Notes under the pieces: generated by a model
The model's database searches: none
What the model saw: the letters and a program-made list of their open reading frames with translations, nothing else
Told to the model about the DNA's origin: nothing
Shown: in pieces, positions 24,397-33,161 of the stretch
How positions within the stretch are numbered: position 1 is the stretch's first letter
Layout of the letters: the number at the start of each line of letters is the position of its first letter
Program-made: the position numbers and the translations under genes
Assembly: GCF_001653755.1 (NCBI RefSeq)
Contig: NZ_CP015125.1
Coordinates: 1,869,501 to 1,933,500, forward strand
Direction of reading: 5' to 3'
DNA length: 64,000 nucleotides
From: Dokdonia donghaensis DSW-1
Lineage (GTDB): Bacteria > Bacteroidota > Bacteroidia > Flavobacteriales > Flavobacteriaceae

Positions 24397-26790
24397 ATGA
24401 AAAAATACAGCATTCTTGCCATTTGTTTATTAGTCGCAACCAGCACCTTTGCACAGTTTTTAGATTCAAAAAAAGATCTAGTAACCTCAAAAGGATTTTT
24501 CACACTGCATTATGATGAGAGTGATGATAAGATATATGTAGAGGTAGACAAGCTAGATGAAGAATTTTTATACGTACACTCACTGCGCACAGGCTTAGGA
24601 AGCAATGACATAGGTCTAGATAGAGGACAACTAGGCGGTAATGCAGTAGTAAAATTTCAGAAAGTAGGTAATAAAATAATGCTCGTACAGCCTAATATGC
24701 GCTACAGAGCAAATACTACAAATGAGCTAGAACGCAAATCTATAGAAGAAGCCTTTGCAAAGTCTGTACTCTTTGGTTTTCCTATAAAAGAGCAAAAAGG
24801 AGGAAAGTACCTCATAGACTTCACACCGTTTTTACTAGAAGACACACACGGTGTAGCTGCGAGATTAAAACGTGGTAAGGAAGGTACTTATAAATTAGAC
24901 AAAACAAGAAGCGCTATGTATATGGAGCGCACAAAGGCTTTTCCAGAAAACACAGAGTTTGAGGCGTTACTCACTTTTAAAGGCAGCCCAACGGGAAGAA
25001 ACATACGCTCTGTTGCACCAGATGCAAAGGCACTTACTTTAGTACAGCACTACTCATTTGTAAAGTTGCCAGATAATAAGTACGTCCCTCGTCCTTTTGA
25101 TCCTCGTGCTGGAGTAAACGCAACTACATACCTAGATTATGCAACACCGGTACAAGAGCCTATAGTAAAGCGCTATGCAAACCGTCATAGACTGGAGAAG
25201 AAAAATCCTAATGCAGCTATGAGTGAAGCGGTAGAGCCTATTATCTACTACCTAGATCCTGGTACACCAGAGCCAGTAAGATCTGCATTACTTGAGGGAG
25301 CAAGCTGGTGGAATCAAGCATACGAGTCGGCGGGATTTAAGAATGCATTTCAGGTAAAAATGTTGCCTAAGGATGCAGACCCTATGGATGTGCGTTACAA
25401 TGTAATACAATGGGTACACCGCAGTACTAGAGGGTGGAGTTATGGAGCAAGCGTGCGTGACCCACGTACAGGGGAGATCATAAAAGGGCACGTAAGCCTT
25501 GGGAGTTTAAGAATACGTCAAGACTTTTTAATCGCTCAAGCCTTGATGAATAAGCCTTTTGCAGAGCGTGATGATAATTATAAACCTATGCTAGAGATGG
25601 CGCTCGCAAGAATAAGACAGTTAAGCGCTCACGAAGTAGGTCATACCATTGGGTTTGCACATAACTTTGCAGCAAGTTCAAATGGCAGAGCCAGCGTTAT
25701 GGATTACCCGCATCCTACACTTACGTGGGATGGAACTAAAGTAGATTTTTCTAATGCCTATGCAACAGGTATAGGAGAGTGGGATAAAGTTACTGTACAG
25801 TATAACTACGGAGTGGCTCCTAAGGGAGTTTCAGAAAAAGACTATCTCAATACTATCTTAACTAAAGCAGAGCAAAGTGGCTTACGTTATATAACAGATA
25901 GTGATGCAAGACCACAAGGAGGAGCTCACGCTAAGGCCCACCTATGGGATAATGGCGCTAGTGCTTACCAAGAGTTAGATAAAATGCTTGCTTTAAGAAA
26001 AGGGGCTATCGCAAACTTCTCTGTAGATAACATACGTAGCAATGAGCCTTACTCTGTGCTTGAAGATGTATTTGTACCACTATATTTTTACCACAGATAT
26101 CAAACTGAGTCGGCGGTAAAAATGGTGGGCGGTCTTGAATATAACTATGCTGTAAAAGGAGATAGTAATCTTGACGTAACAAAGATTCTTGATGCTGGTG
26201 AGCAAAGAGCAGCGCTTAGCAGCGTTTTAAAAACCCTAACTGCAACAGAGCTGGCTATACCTAGAGACAAGCTGGCACTATTCCCTCCTAGAGCGCAAGG
26301 GTATGGGAGATCACGTGAAAGTTTTAAAAGTAACGATGGTGTAGGCTTTGATGCTTTAGGGGCTGCAGCAACAGCGAGTGATATGACGTTGTCATTACTT
26401 CTTCATCCAGAAAGAGCAAACAGACTTGTACAACAAAAAGCGATAGACCCGTCTCAAATGGGACTTGATGGTATGCTCTCTACGCTTGTAAATAGCACCA
26501 TATTCAGCAACGAGCAAGATGCTTATAAAGCAGGAGTACAACAAACTATAAATTACAATGTACTTAAACATCTTATGAATCTTTCGGCGCATAGTAAGTC
26601 TATACCACAGACTAAAGCTTTTACGAGAGCACAGCTTAAACAGGTGAGAGCAACACTCGCTAGTCAAACTACAGATGCAAATGCGGCGTTTATGGTAGAT
26701 GAAATTGAGACATTCTTAAAAGCACCAGAAAAGTTTAAGGTGTTACCATCTCCAAAAATTCCTGATGGATCACCTATAGGATGTATGTAA
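24397..26790 (+). CDS. exported zinc-dependent metalloprotease (DUF5117/DUF5118 type)
   Basis: 797-residue exported protease. Signal peptide MKKYSILAICLLVATSTFAQ. The N-terminal part (about 20-260) has the DUF5118/5117-like beta-rich pattern, for example KGFFTLHYDESDDKIYVEVDKL and DEEFLYVHSLRTGLGSNDIGLDRGQLG. The catalytic metzincin-like motif HEVGHTIGFAH (412-422) has three zinc His and the catalytic Glu413, followed by SVMDYPHP, which is a Met-turn candidate. It should degrade proteins in the periplasm or outside the cell. The gene is probably monocistronic; a palindrome follows 1 bp after its stop codon. Confidence 0.92.
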   Translation: MKKYSILAICLLVATSTFAQFLDSKKDLVTSKGFFTLHYDESDDKIYVEVDKLDEEFLYVHSLRTGLGSNDIGLDRGQLGGNAVVKFQKVGNKIMLVQPNMRYRANTTNELERKSIEEAFAKSVLFGFPIKEQKGGKYLIDFTPFLLEDTHGVAARLKRGKEGTYKLDKTRSAMYMERTKAFPENTEFEALLTFKGSPTGRNIRSVAPDAKALTLVQHYSFVKLPDNKYVPRPFDPRAGVNATTYLDYATPVQEPIVKRYANRHRLEKKNPNAAMSEAVEPIIYYLDPGTPEPVRSALLEGASWWNQAYESAGFKNAFQVKMLPKDADPMDVRYNVIQWVHRSTRGWSYGASVRDPRTGEIIKGHVSLGSLRIRQDFLIAQALMNKPFAERDDNYKPMLEMALARIRQLSAHEVGHTIGFAHNFAASSNGRASVMDYPHPTLTWDGTKVDFSNAYATGIGEWDKVTVQYNYGVAPKGVSEKDYLNTILTKAEQSGLRYITDSDARPQGGAHAKAHLWDNGASAYQELDKMLALRKGAIANFSVDNIRSNEPYSVLEDVFVPLYFYHRYQTESAVKMVGGLEYNYAVKGDSNLDVTKILDAGEQRAALSSVLKTLTATELAIPRDKLALFPPRAQGYGRSRESFKSNDGVGFDALGAAATASDMTLSLLLHPERANRLVQQKAIDPSQMGLDGMLSTLVNSTIFSNEQDAYKAGVQQTINYNVLKHLMNLSAHSKSIPQTKAFTRAQLKQVRATLASQTTDANAAFMVDEIETFLKAPEKFKVLPSPKIPDGSPIGCM

Positions 26791-26791
26791 G

Positions 26792-26811
26792 TACGCTTTC
26801 GCGAAAGCGTA
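26792..26811. repeat. GCTTTCGCGAAAGC palindrome, 20-bp copy after the metalloprotease
   Basis: Perfect 20-bp copy beginning 2 bp past the stop codon, 51 bp before the threonine aldolase start. Confidence 0.96.
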
Positions 26812-26861
26812 AACATAAAACTCACCCTCACATATTATAATTATATCATACACTAGAATTA

Positions 26862-27881
26862 ATGAAAATAGATTTACGCTCAGATACACTCACGAAGCCT
26901 ACTCCGGCTATGCTGGATTTTATGATGAAAGCACAAGTGGGTGATGATGTTTACAAGGAGGACCCTACAGTAAACGAGTTAGAAAGTCGCCTTGCAAAAA
27001 TGTTTAAGATGGACAGCGCTCTTTACTTCCCTACGGGGAGTATGGCAAACCAAGCAGCCATTAAGTTACACACACAGCCAGGAGAGCAACTTATAGCAGA
27101 CCAATATGCGCACGTTTATAATTATGAAGGAGGAGGAGTATCCTTTAATAGTGGTGTGTCGTGCAAACTTATTAATGGCACTAGGGGTATGATAACTGCA
27201 TCTCAGGTAGAGGCAGCTATAAATCCGCCCGATTTTTATCATAGTCCACTCACCACATTGGTGTGTCTAGAGAACACCACAAATAAAGGTGGAGGAGCTT
27301 GTTATGATCTAGAAGAGATAAAGAAAATTAAAGCAGTGAGTAATAAACACGGCTTAGGTTTACACCTAGATGGTGCACGATTATGGAATGCTCTTGTGGC
27401 AAAAGGAGAGGAGCCCTCTAGTTATGGAGAACTATTTGACACTATATCTGTATGTCTTTCAAAAGGCCTTGGAGCTCCTATGGGCTCTGTTCTTATAGGA
27501 AAACGACAATTTATGGATAAGGCAATGCGCGTGCGTAAAGTTTTAGGTGGTGGTATGCGCCAGGTAGGGTATATGGCCGCTGCTGGCCTGTATGCGTTAG
27601 ACCACCACGTAGATAGAATGGCAGAAGATCACCAGCGAGCTCAAGAAATAGCAATATTACTAAAAGATCAAACTTACATTAAATCTGTTGAGTCTACTGA
27701 GACAAATATTATAATATTTAACCTTAAGGATACTATAGATGGGGCTTCTTTTGCTAACTATCTATTTGAAAATCAAATAGCTATAAGTGATATGGGTCAA
27801 GGTAAATTAAGAATAGTGACTCATTATGATTACGATAAAACTGCTCACGCACGTGTTTTAGACGTTTTAGACAGATTTTGA
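26862..27881 (+). CDS. ltaE: low-specificity L-threonine aldolase
   Basis: PLP-dependent enzyme cleaving L-threonine/allo-threonine to glycine and acetaldehyde; cytoplasmic. 339 residues, family length. Starts MKIDLRSDTLTKPTPAML, matching the canonical N-terminus. The PLP pocket is seen in LHLDGARLWNA and the Schiff-base Lys in CLSKGLGAPMGSVL. The gene stands alone, with no terminator obvious after it. Confidence 0.94.
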   Translation: MKIDLRSDTLTKPTPAMLDFMMKAQVGDDVYKEDPTVNELESRLAKMFKMDSALYFPTGSMANQAAIKLHTQPGEQLIADQYAHVYNYEGGGVSFNSGVSCKLINGTRGMITASQVEAAINPPDFYHSPLTTLVCLENTTNKGGGACYDLEEIKKIKAVSNKHGLGLHLDGARLWNALVAKGEEPSSYGELFDTISVCLSKGLGAPMGSVLIGKRQFMDKAMRVRKVLGGGMRQVGYMAAAGLYALDHHVDRMAEDHQRAQEIAILLKDQTYIKSVESTETNIIIFNLKDTIDGASFANYLFENQIAISDMGQGKLRIVTHYDYDKTAHARVLDVLDRF

Positions 27882-28028
27882 GGCTGTTATTAGATTTAAA
27901 TTATTTGAGTAAAATACATCTTTGCTTAAAGATTCGGTTTTTTTGTGTTGTTGGTCGGTCTAAATACGTATTTAATCCTTTTTGAACTTTCTTAAAAAAA
28001 AGTTAACGTCTTTATAAGGGAAAGCGGT

Positions 28029-28036
28029 TATTTTTG
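28029..28036 (+). promoter_or_regulatory. -7 box TATTTTTG of the OmpA-family gene
   Basis: Perfect TAnnTTTG, 50 bp upstream of the start codon, in a 205-bp AT-rich gap. The gene has codon bias suggesting high expression. Confidence 0.7.
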
Positions 28037-28086
28037 TACTTTTAAAATTGAATTCCAACACTTTAATCTTTTAACTATCAATTATT

Positions 28087-29193
28087 ATGAAGAAAATTTT
28101 ATTTTTATGTGCCCTAGTAGGATTTGCATTTGCAAATGTTCAAGCACAAGATTTACCTACTAATCCAGAACCAGGTAAATGTTACGTACGTTGTACAACT
28201 CCAGACATCTATGAGACTCAGAGTGTACAGATCCAAAAAACACCAGCTTACAAAGTACTTAAAGTTGTACCTGCTCAATACGATACAGTAACTGAGCGTG
28301 TAATGGTAAAAGAAGCTTCTAAGCGTCTTAGAGTAATACCAGCTACTTACAAAACTGAAACAGTAACTTATGTAAAGAGTACTTCAGGTTCTTCTTTAAG
28401 AGTAGTTCCTGCTTCTTTTTCTAACGATACTGAGACTATCGAAGTAAAATCTGCTTATGCGCAGTGGGAATTAGGTGCTCCAGCTCCTGATTGTGCTTCT
28501 TCTAACCCAGACGATTGTCGTTACTGGTGTTACAAAGGGTACCCAGCTGAGTATACTACAGTATCTAAGCGTGTACTTGCTTCAGATGCAACAGTACAGT
28601 CTACTCCAGGAGGTTCTGCAAACGGAACTTACACTAAGAGAGTTGTTGATCAGCCTGCAAGAGTAGTTGAGGAAGAAGTTCCTGCTGAGTTTGCAACTAT
28701 CACTAAAACAGTACTTGTAAAAGATGCTACTACTACTGAAGATGTAGTTGCTGCAACTTTTAACACTGTATCTAAAGAAGTTCTTAAGCAGAAAGGTGGT
28801 CTTACTACTTGGAGAGAAGTTGAGTGTGCTCTTGTTGAGTACCAAGCACTTCCTATCAACTGGAATACTAACTCTGCAACTTTAACTCCTGCTGCAAAAA
28901 ACATTATCGATACTAGATTAATGCCATTACTTGCTGAAAACCCAGGTGTAAAATTAGAGATCGCTTCTCACACAGATTCTAGAGGAGCTGCTTCTTCTAA
29001 CCAAGATCTTTCTGAGCGTCGTGCACAGTCTGTAGCAAACTACCTTATCTCTAAGGGAGTAAACAACAGTCTTCTTGTAGCAAACGGATTTGGTGAGCGT
29101 AAGCTTAAAAACCGTTGTGCAGATGGTGTTTCTTGTACTGAGCGTCAGCACGCTGCAAACCGTCGTACTGAATTCCGTCTTATCAATAACTAA
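28087..29193 (+). CDS. OmpA-family outer-membrane/periplasmic protein
   Basis: 368 residues. A cleavable signal peptide ends VQAQD. The N-terminal two-thirds is built of about six beta-type repeats of the pattern (V)PAxYxTVTxxVxVK, for example VPAQYDTVTERVMVK and VPAEFATITKTVLVK. There is a Cys-containing insert (DCASSNPDDCRYWCYKGYP). The C-terminal 110 residues are an OmpA peptidoglycan-binding domain (INWNTNSATLTPAAKNIID, SHTDSRGAASSNQDLSERRAQSVANYLISKG, NRRTEFRLI). It likely anchors the outer membrane to peptidoglycan. Codons are biased toward gct, act, tct and cgt, unlike most neighbours, suggesting abundant expression. Own promoter and strong terminator. Confidence 0.92.
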   Translation: MKKILFLCALVGFAFANVQAQDLPTNPEPGKCYVRCTTPDIYETQSVQIQKTPAYKVLKVVPAQYDTVTERVMVKEASKRLRVIPATYKTETVTYVKSTSGSSLRVVPASFSNDTETIEVKSAYAQWELGAPAPDCASSNPDDCRYWCYKGYPAEYTTVSKRVLASDATVQSTPGGSANGTYTKRVVDQPARVVEEEVPAEFATITKTVLVKDATTTEDVVAATFNTVSKEVLKQKGGLTTWREVECALVEYQALPINWNTNSATLTPAAKNIIDTRLMPLLAENPGVKLEIASHTDSRGAASSNQDLSERRAQSVANYLISKGVNNSLLVANGFGERKLKNRCADGVSCTERQHAANRRTEFRLINN

Positions 29194-29228
29194 GACTTAC
29201 ATTAGCACTAGCTAATCAGTTATATAGT

Positions 29229-29260
29229 AAAGCGCCTTCATAATGAAGGCGCTTTTTTTG
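29229..29260 (+). terminator. strong terminator of the OmpA-family gene
   Basis: Perfect stem aaagcgccttca / tgaaggcgcttt with a 3-nt loop, then seven T. Confidence 0.95.
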
Positions 29261-29286
29261 CTTCATATTCTAATAAGTGATTATAA

Positions 29287-29322
29287 TAAAAAAGGCAACC
29301 ACAGTATGTGGTTGCCTTTTTT
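29287..29322. terminator. terminator of the ybaB-type gene (minus strand)
   Basis: Perfect long stem aaaaaggcaaccaca / tgtggttgccttttt; A-tract left and T-tract right allow function on either strand. It follows the YbaB gene on the minus strand. Confidence 0.9.
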
Positions 29323-29342
29323 AATGCATAATATATATTGTA

Positions 29343-29666
29343 TTATTTAAACATATCCATTCCTGGTATGTTAGGCATACCTTCCTTAGCAACGGCAGCC
29401 ATTTCTGTATCGTGTATATCTTGTGCCTTCTCAAGCGCTTTATTAAGGGTTAATACAAGATAGTCTTCTAGTTGTTCTTTATCTTCAAGTAAGGCTTCAT
29501 CAAGGCTAATCTCTTTTATACGGCCACTTGCTGTCACAGTCGTTTTAAGTAATTGGTCTGACGATGCTTCGTCTATTAAAACTGTTTTAAGTCTTTCTTT
29601 TGTTTCTTCAGCTTTTGCTTTGGCTTCTTGTAGTTTTCCCATTAAGCCCATCATATCTCCAAACAT
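29343..29666 (-). CDS. ybaB: YbaB/EbfC-family nucleoid-associated protein
   Basis: 107-residue homodimeric DNA-binding protein. The sequence MFGDMMGLMGKLQEAKAKAEETKERLKTV and the central VTASGRIKEISLD follow the YbaB pattern. In other bacteria the gene sits next to dnaX/recR; here it is alone. It binds DNA non-specifically or with weak preference and affects nucleoid organisation. It has its own -7 box (29695-29702, minus strand). The symbol follows the family name. Confidence 0.9.
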   Translation of the reverse strand: MFGDMMGLMGKLQEAKAKAEETKERLKTVLIDEASSDQLLKTTVTASGRIKEISLDEALLEDKEQLEDYLVLTLNKALEKAQDIHDTEMAAVAKEGMPNIPGMDMFK

Positions 29667-29694
29667 AAGTATTGTTTTTTATCATTTGTGAGTA

Positions 29695-29702
29695 CAAAGT
29701 TA
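29695..29702 (-). promoter_or_regulatory. -7 box TAACTTTG of the ybaB-type gene
   Basis: Perfect TAnnTTTG on the minus strand, 28 bp upstream of the start codon. Confidence 0.6.
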
Positions 29703-29758
29703 TTAAAAGGATTGTTGACCTATTTCATACAGGTCAGAATTGTTATGCAGATGGGTTG

Positions 29759-29766
29759 TACTTTTG
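29759..29766 (+). promoter_or_regulatory. -7 box TACTTTTG of the oligopeptidase gene
   Basis: Perfect TAnnTTTG with a TTG at 29740-29742 (16 bp apart) as the likely -33 element. Confidence 0.65.
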
Positions 29767-29789
29767 TATTTCTATAAAATATAAAGCTC

Positions 29790-31850
29790 TTGATAAAAAA
29801 TACCATACCACCTGTAGCCAAAAAATTACCGGTTCAACTAGAAAAGCATAATGATACCCGAGTAGATGATTATTTCTGGATGAATGAAAGGGATAGTCCA
29901 GAGGTGTTATCACATCTTAAAGAAGAAAATAGGTATTATGATGAGATGACGGCCCATACCAAAGCTTTTCAAGCTCAACTTTTTAAGGAGATGAAAGGTA
30001 GGATAAAAGAAGATGATGCCTCAGTACCTTATAAGCACAATGGATACTGGTATTATAGGCGTTTTGAAACAGGTAAGGATTACCCGCTATATTGTAGAAA
30101 AGAGGGAAGTTTAGATGCTCCAGAGATTATCGTTTTTGATAATAATGAGATGGCCGATGGTCATTCTTATTTTAGTCAAGCGAGCTATTCTGTCTCAGAA
30201 GATAATACCATTGCGGCTTACGGTATTGATACCGTAAGTAGACGCCAGTATACCATACGTTTTAAAAATCTCGTTACTGAAGAGATTCTTAATACTGAAA
30301 TTAAAAATACAACAGGGGGAGCTGTATGGGCAAATGATAATAAAACTGTTTATTATTCCAGAAAAGACGAAGAGACACTACGCTCTAACCAGATTTTTAA
30401 ACACACATTAGGTACAGACCCTAGTGAAGATGTGCTCGTTTATCAAGAAGACGACGAGACATTTTATACTTATGTATTTAAGTCAAAGTCAAAAAAATAT
30501 ATTCTCATAGGTTCTGACAGTACGATGACGAGTGAGTTTAGATTTGCATCTGCAGCCCGAGGAACAACAGATTTTAAAGTTTTTCAAGAGCGTACACGAG
30601 GTCTTGAGTATGCAGTATCGCATTATGATGATGCGTTTTATATACAGACTAATAAAGATAAGGCTACTAACTTTAAGGTAATGAGAACCCCAGAAAACCA
30701 AACAGCGATGCAGTACTGGGAAGACCTTATACCTCACAGAGAAGACACGCTTCTAGAAGACGTTGAGATTTTTAAGAAGTACTTAGTGATAAGTGAGCGT
30801 AGCAATGGGTTAAACAAGATAAGAATCAAAAGTTGGGATGATCGAGTAGACTACTACCTTCCTTTTGATAATGAGACCTATGATGCATACCCTACGACAA
30901 ATATAGATTTTGATACTCATATTCTTAGATATGCTTACAATGCTCTAAACACGCCAGCCTCTGTTATTGATTTTAATATGGAGACTCAAGAAAAAACGAT
31001 TCTTAAAGAACAAGAAATTCTAGGTGGTAACTTCTCTAAAGATAACTATAAGATGGAGCGTAGCTGGGCACCAGCCCAAGATGGTGCAAAAATTCCAATT
31101 TCAATTGTTTATCATAAAGATACAGTGCTAGACGGAAACGCTCCCCTACTGCAATATGCATACGGAAGCTACGGAAGCACCATAGATCCATCCTTTAGTA
31201 GTATACGTCTTTCTTTACTTGATAGAGGTTTTATCTATGCCATTGCGCATATCCGAGGAGGGGAGTATCTAGGTCGTAAATGGTATGAAGATGGAAAACT
31301 CCTAAAAAAGAAAAACACTTTTACAGATTTTATTGATGTTTCAAAATTTTTGATAGCACAAAATTACACATCATCAAAACATCTTTATGCATACGGAGGT
31401 TCTGCGGGAGGTTTACTTATAGGTGCGGTTATAAATATGGCACCAGAGCTCTATAACGGGGTTATCGCTGCTGTTCCATTTGTAGATGTAGTTACAACAA
31501 TGCTTGATGATACCATACCACTCACAACGGGAGAGTATGATGAGTGGGGAAACCCTAATGATAAGGAGTATTATGACTATATGAAGAGTTACAGTCCTTA
31601 TGATAACGCTTTCGCGAAAGCGTACCCTAATATACTAGTAACCACAGGTTATCACGATAGCCAGGTGCAATACTGGGAACCTGCAAAATGGGTAGCAAAA
31701 CTTAGGAAAAACAACACTTCTAATAACCAAATCATCTTCCAGTGCAATATGGATGCGGGTCACGGTGGAGCATCAGGGCGTTTTGAAGCCTTAAAAGAGG
31801 TGGCGCAAGATTATGCTTTTTTGCTTGATTTAGAGGGGATTACTAAGTAA
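29790..31850 (+). CDS. ptrB: oligopeptidase B (S9A prolyl-oligopeptidase family)
   Basis: Serine peptidase of 686 residues cutting short peptides after Lys/Arg; cytoplasmic (no signal peptide). A seven-bladed propeller region (about 75-410) precedes the alpha/beta-hydrolase domain. The catalytic triad is visible: Ser538 in YGGSAGG, Asp623 in GYHDSQVQYWEP and His658 in DAGHGG. The N-terminus (PPVAKKLPVQLEKHNDTRVDDYFWMNERD) matches the family and supports the TTG start at 29790. A palindrome copy lies inside the gene (31606-31623), encoding NAFAKAY where E. coli has a similar but not identical NVTAQAY-type stretch. Promoter immediately upstream. Confidence 0.94.
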   Translation: MIKNTIPPVAKKLPVQLEKHNDTRVDDYFWMNERDSPEVLSHLKEENRYYDEMTAHTKAFQAQLFKEMKGRIKEDDASVPYKHNGYWYYRRFETGKDYPLYCRKEGSLDAPEIIVFDNNEMADGHSYFSQASYSVSEDNTIAAYGIDTVSRRQYTIRFKNLVTEEILNTEIKNTTGGAVWANDNKTVYYSRKDEETLRSNQIFKHTLGTDPSEDVLVYQEDDETFYTYVFKSKSKKYILIGSDSTMTSEFRFASAARGTTDFKVFQERTRGLEYAVSHYDDAFYIQTNKDKATNFKVMRTPENQTAMQYWEDLIPHREDTLLEDVEIFKKYLVISERSNGLNKIRIKSWDDRVDYYLPFDNETYDAYPTTNIDFDTHILRYAYNALNTPASVIDFNMETQEKTILKEQEILGGNFSKDNYKMERSWAPAQDGAKIPISIVYHKDTVLDGNAPLLQYAYGSYGSTIDPSFSSIRLSLLDRGFIYAIAHIRGGEYLGRKWYEDGKLLKKKNTFTDFIDVSKFLIAQNYTSSKHLYAYGGSAGGLLIGAVINMAPELYNGVIAAVPFVDVVTTMLDDTIPLTTGEYDEWGNPNDKEYYDYMKSYSPYDNAFAKAYPNILVTTGYHDSQVQYWEPAKWVAKLRKNNTSNNQIIFQCNMDAGHGGASGRFEALKEVAQDYAFLLDLEGITK
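31606..31623. repeat. GCTTTCGCGAAAGC palindrome, 18-bp copy in the oligopeptidase gene
   Basis: Read as AFAKA, close to the family-conserved SYSPYDN segment just before the catalytic Asp. Confidence 0.95.
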
Positions 31851-31921
31851 TGCTACAGGTTGATGTTTATAACTGTATGGAATAGAACCACTAAGAAAGA
31901 TCTTATTTTTAAAAATTATAG

Positions 31922-31929
31922 TATTTTTG
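31922..31929 (+). promoter_or_regulatory. -7 box TATTTTTG of the PLP synthase gene
   Basis: Perfect TAnnTTTG, 56 bp upstream of the start codon, in the 135-bp gap after the oligopeptidase. Confidence 0.65.
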
Positions 31930-31985
31930 CTCTGTTTTGCGCGCACGTTTTAACCAGAAACTGCGCAATGCACTAACCTAGATAT

Positions 31986-33026
31986 ATGAACAAGGACTTA
32001 AACGTTTATGATAACGCGTTACAACTTATAGGTAACACGCCCCTCATAAAATTAAATAGCATAACAGCCGATTTTGACGGTGAATTTTTAGCCAAAGTCG
32101 AAGCTTTTAACCCAGGTCACTCTTCAAAAGATCGTATAGCTCTTCACATTATAGAGGAGGCAGAGCGTACTGGAGTACTTAAACCAGGCGATACTATTAT
32201 AGAGACTACATCTGGTAACACAGGTTTTAGTATTGCTATGGTGAGTATCATAAAAGGATATGAGTGTATACTTGCAGTGAGCTCAAAATCTTCGCCAGAT
32301 AAAATAGATGCTCTTAAAGCAATGGGAGCAAAGGTGTATGTATGTCCTGCAAATGTGAGTGCAGACGACTCAAGATCTTATTATAGTGTTGCAAAGCGTC
32401 TACACGAAGAAACAAAAGGGTCTGTTTACATTAACCAGTACTTTAATGAGCTTAATATAGATGCTCATTACCTCTCTACAGGTCCAGAAGTATGGAGTCA
32501 GACTAAGGGCGAGATTACACACCTTATAGCTTGTAGTGGTACAGGTGGCACAATATCTGGTACGGCTAGATTCTTAAAAGAGCAAAACCCAGAGATAAAA
32601 GTAATAGGAATAGATGCCTATGGATCTGTGATTCAAAAGTATCACCAAACGCGTGAGTTTGACGCTACAGAGATATACCCTTACAGAATAGAAGGTTTAG
32701 GTAAAAACTTAATACCTACTGCTACAGATTTTGATGCTATAGATGAGTTTGTAAAAGTGAGTGATGAAGAGGCAGCCCATAGTGCTAGAGAGATCGCTAC
32801 TACAGAGGGCCTTTTTGTAGGTTATACAAGTGGTGCCGCTATACAAGGTGTAAAGCAGCTAGCTGCACAAGGAGAATTTACAAAAGATAGTAAAGTAGTT
32901 ATCATATTTCCAGATCACGGAAGCCGCTATATGAGTAAGGTCTTCTCTGATAAATGGATGAGCGACCAAGGCTTTTTTGATAGTCAAAATGAAGAAGCTG
33001 TCGCAACTATAGAATACATAAAGTAA
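31986..33026 (+). CDS. PLP-dependent cysteine/cystathionine synthase-like enzyme, probable cysteate synthase
   Basis: Fold-type II PLP enzyme of 346 residues. PLP-binding Lys48 lies in NPGHSSKDR. The phosphate/cofactor loop TSGNTG spans 75-80, and SGTGGTISG (near 184) closes around the cofactor. The N-terminus YDNALQLIGNTPLIKL is typical of cystathionine beta-synthase/cysteine synthase. In many Bacteroidetes such genes are annotated cystathionine beta-synthase. Its immediate neighbour is an alpha-oxoamine synthase-like enzyme. That pairing suggests it makes L-cysteate for sulfonolipid (capnine) synthesis. This role is inference; plain cysteine or cystathionine synthesis remains possible. Confidence 0.85.
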   Translation: MNKDLNVYDNALQLIGNTPLIKLNSITADFDGEFLAKVEAFNPGHSSKDRIALHIIEEAERTGVLKPGDTIIETTSGNTGFSIAMVSIIKGYECILAVSSKSSPDKIDALKAMGAKVYVCPANVSADDSRSYYSVAKRLHEETKGSVYINQYFNELNIDAHYLSTGPEVWSQTKGEITHLIACSGTGGTISGTARFLKEQNPEIKVIGIDAYGSVIQKYHQTREFDATEIYPYRIEGLGKNLIPTATDFDAIDEFVKVSDEEAAHSAREIATTEGLFVGYTSGAAIQGVKQLAAQGEFTKDSKVVIIFPDHGSRYMSKVFSDKWMSDQGFFDSQNEEAVATIEYIK

Positions 33027-33047
33027 TCTAAAATAATACGTATATTT

Positions 33048-33076
33048 AAACTCCTACCTTGTGTTGGAGTTTTTTG
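33048..33076 (+). terminator. terminator of the PLP synthase gene
   Basis: Stem aaactcctac / gttggagttt (one mismatch) followed by T-rich sequence. Confidence 0.75.
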
Positions 33077-33131
33077 TTTTTGGCAATCATACTATTAGAT
33101 TTTACTGTTAGGTAAAAATGTCAAAATTGTG

Positions 33132-33139
33132 TACTTTTG
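33132..33139 (+). promoter_or_regulatory. -7 box TACTTTTG of the acyltransferase gene
   Basis: Perfect TAnnTTTG, 22 bp before the ATG at 33162. It lies within a possible GTG-initiated N-terminal extension, so the shorter start is preferred. Confidence 0.7.
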
Positions 33140-33161
33140 CACCTGTTTTCAAAACAAGCAT

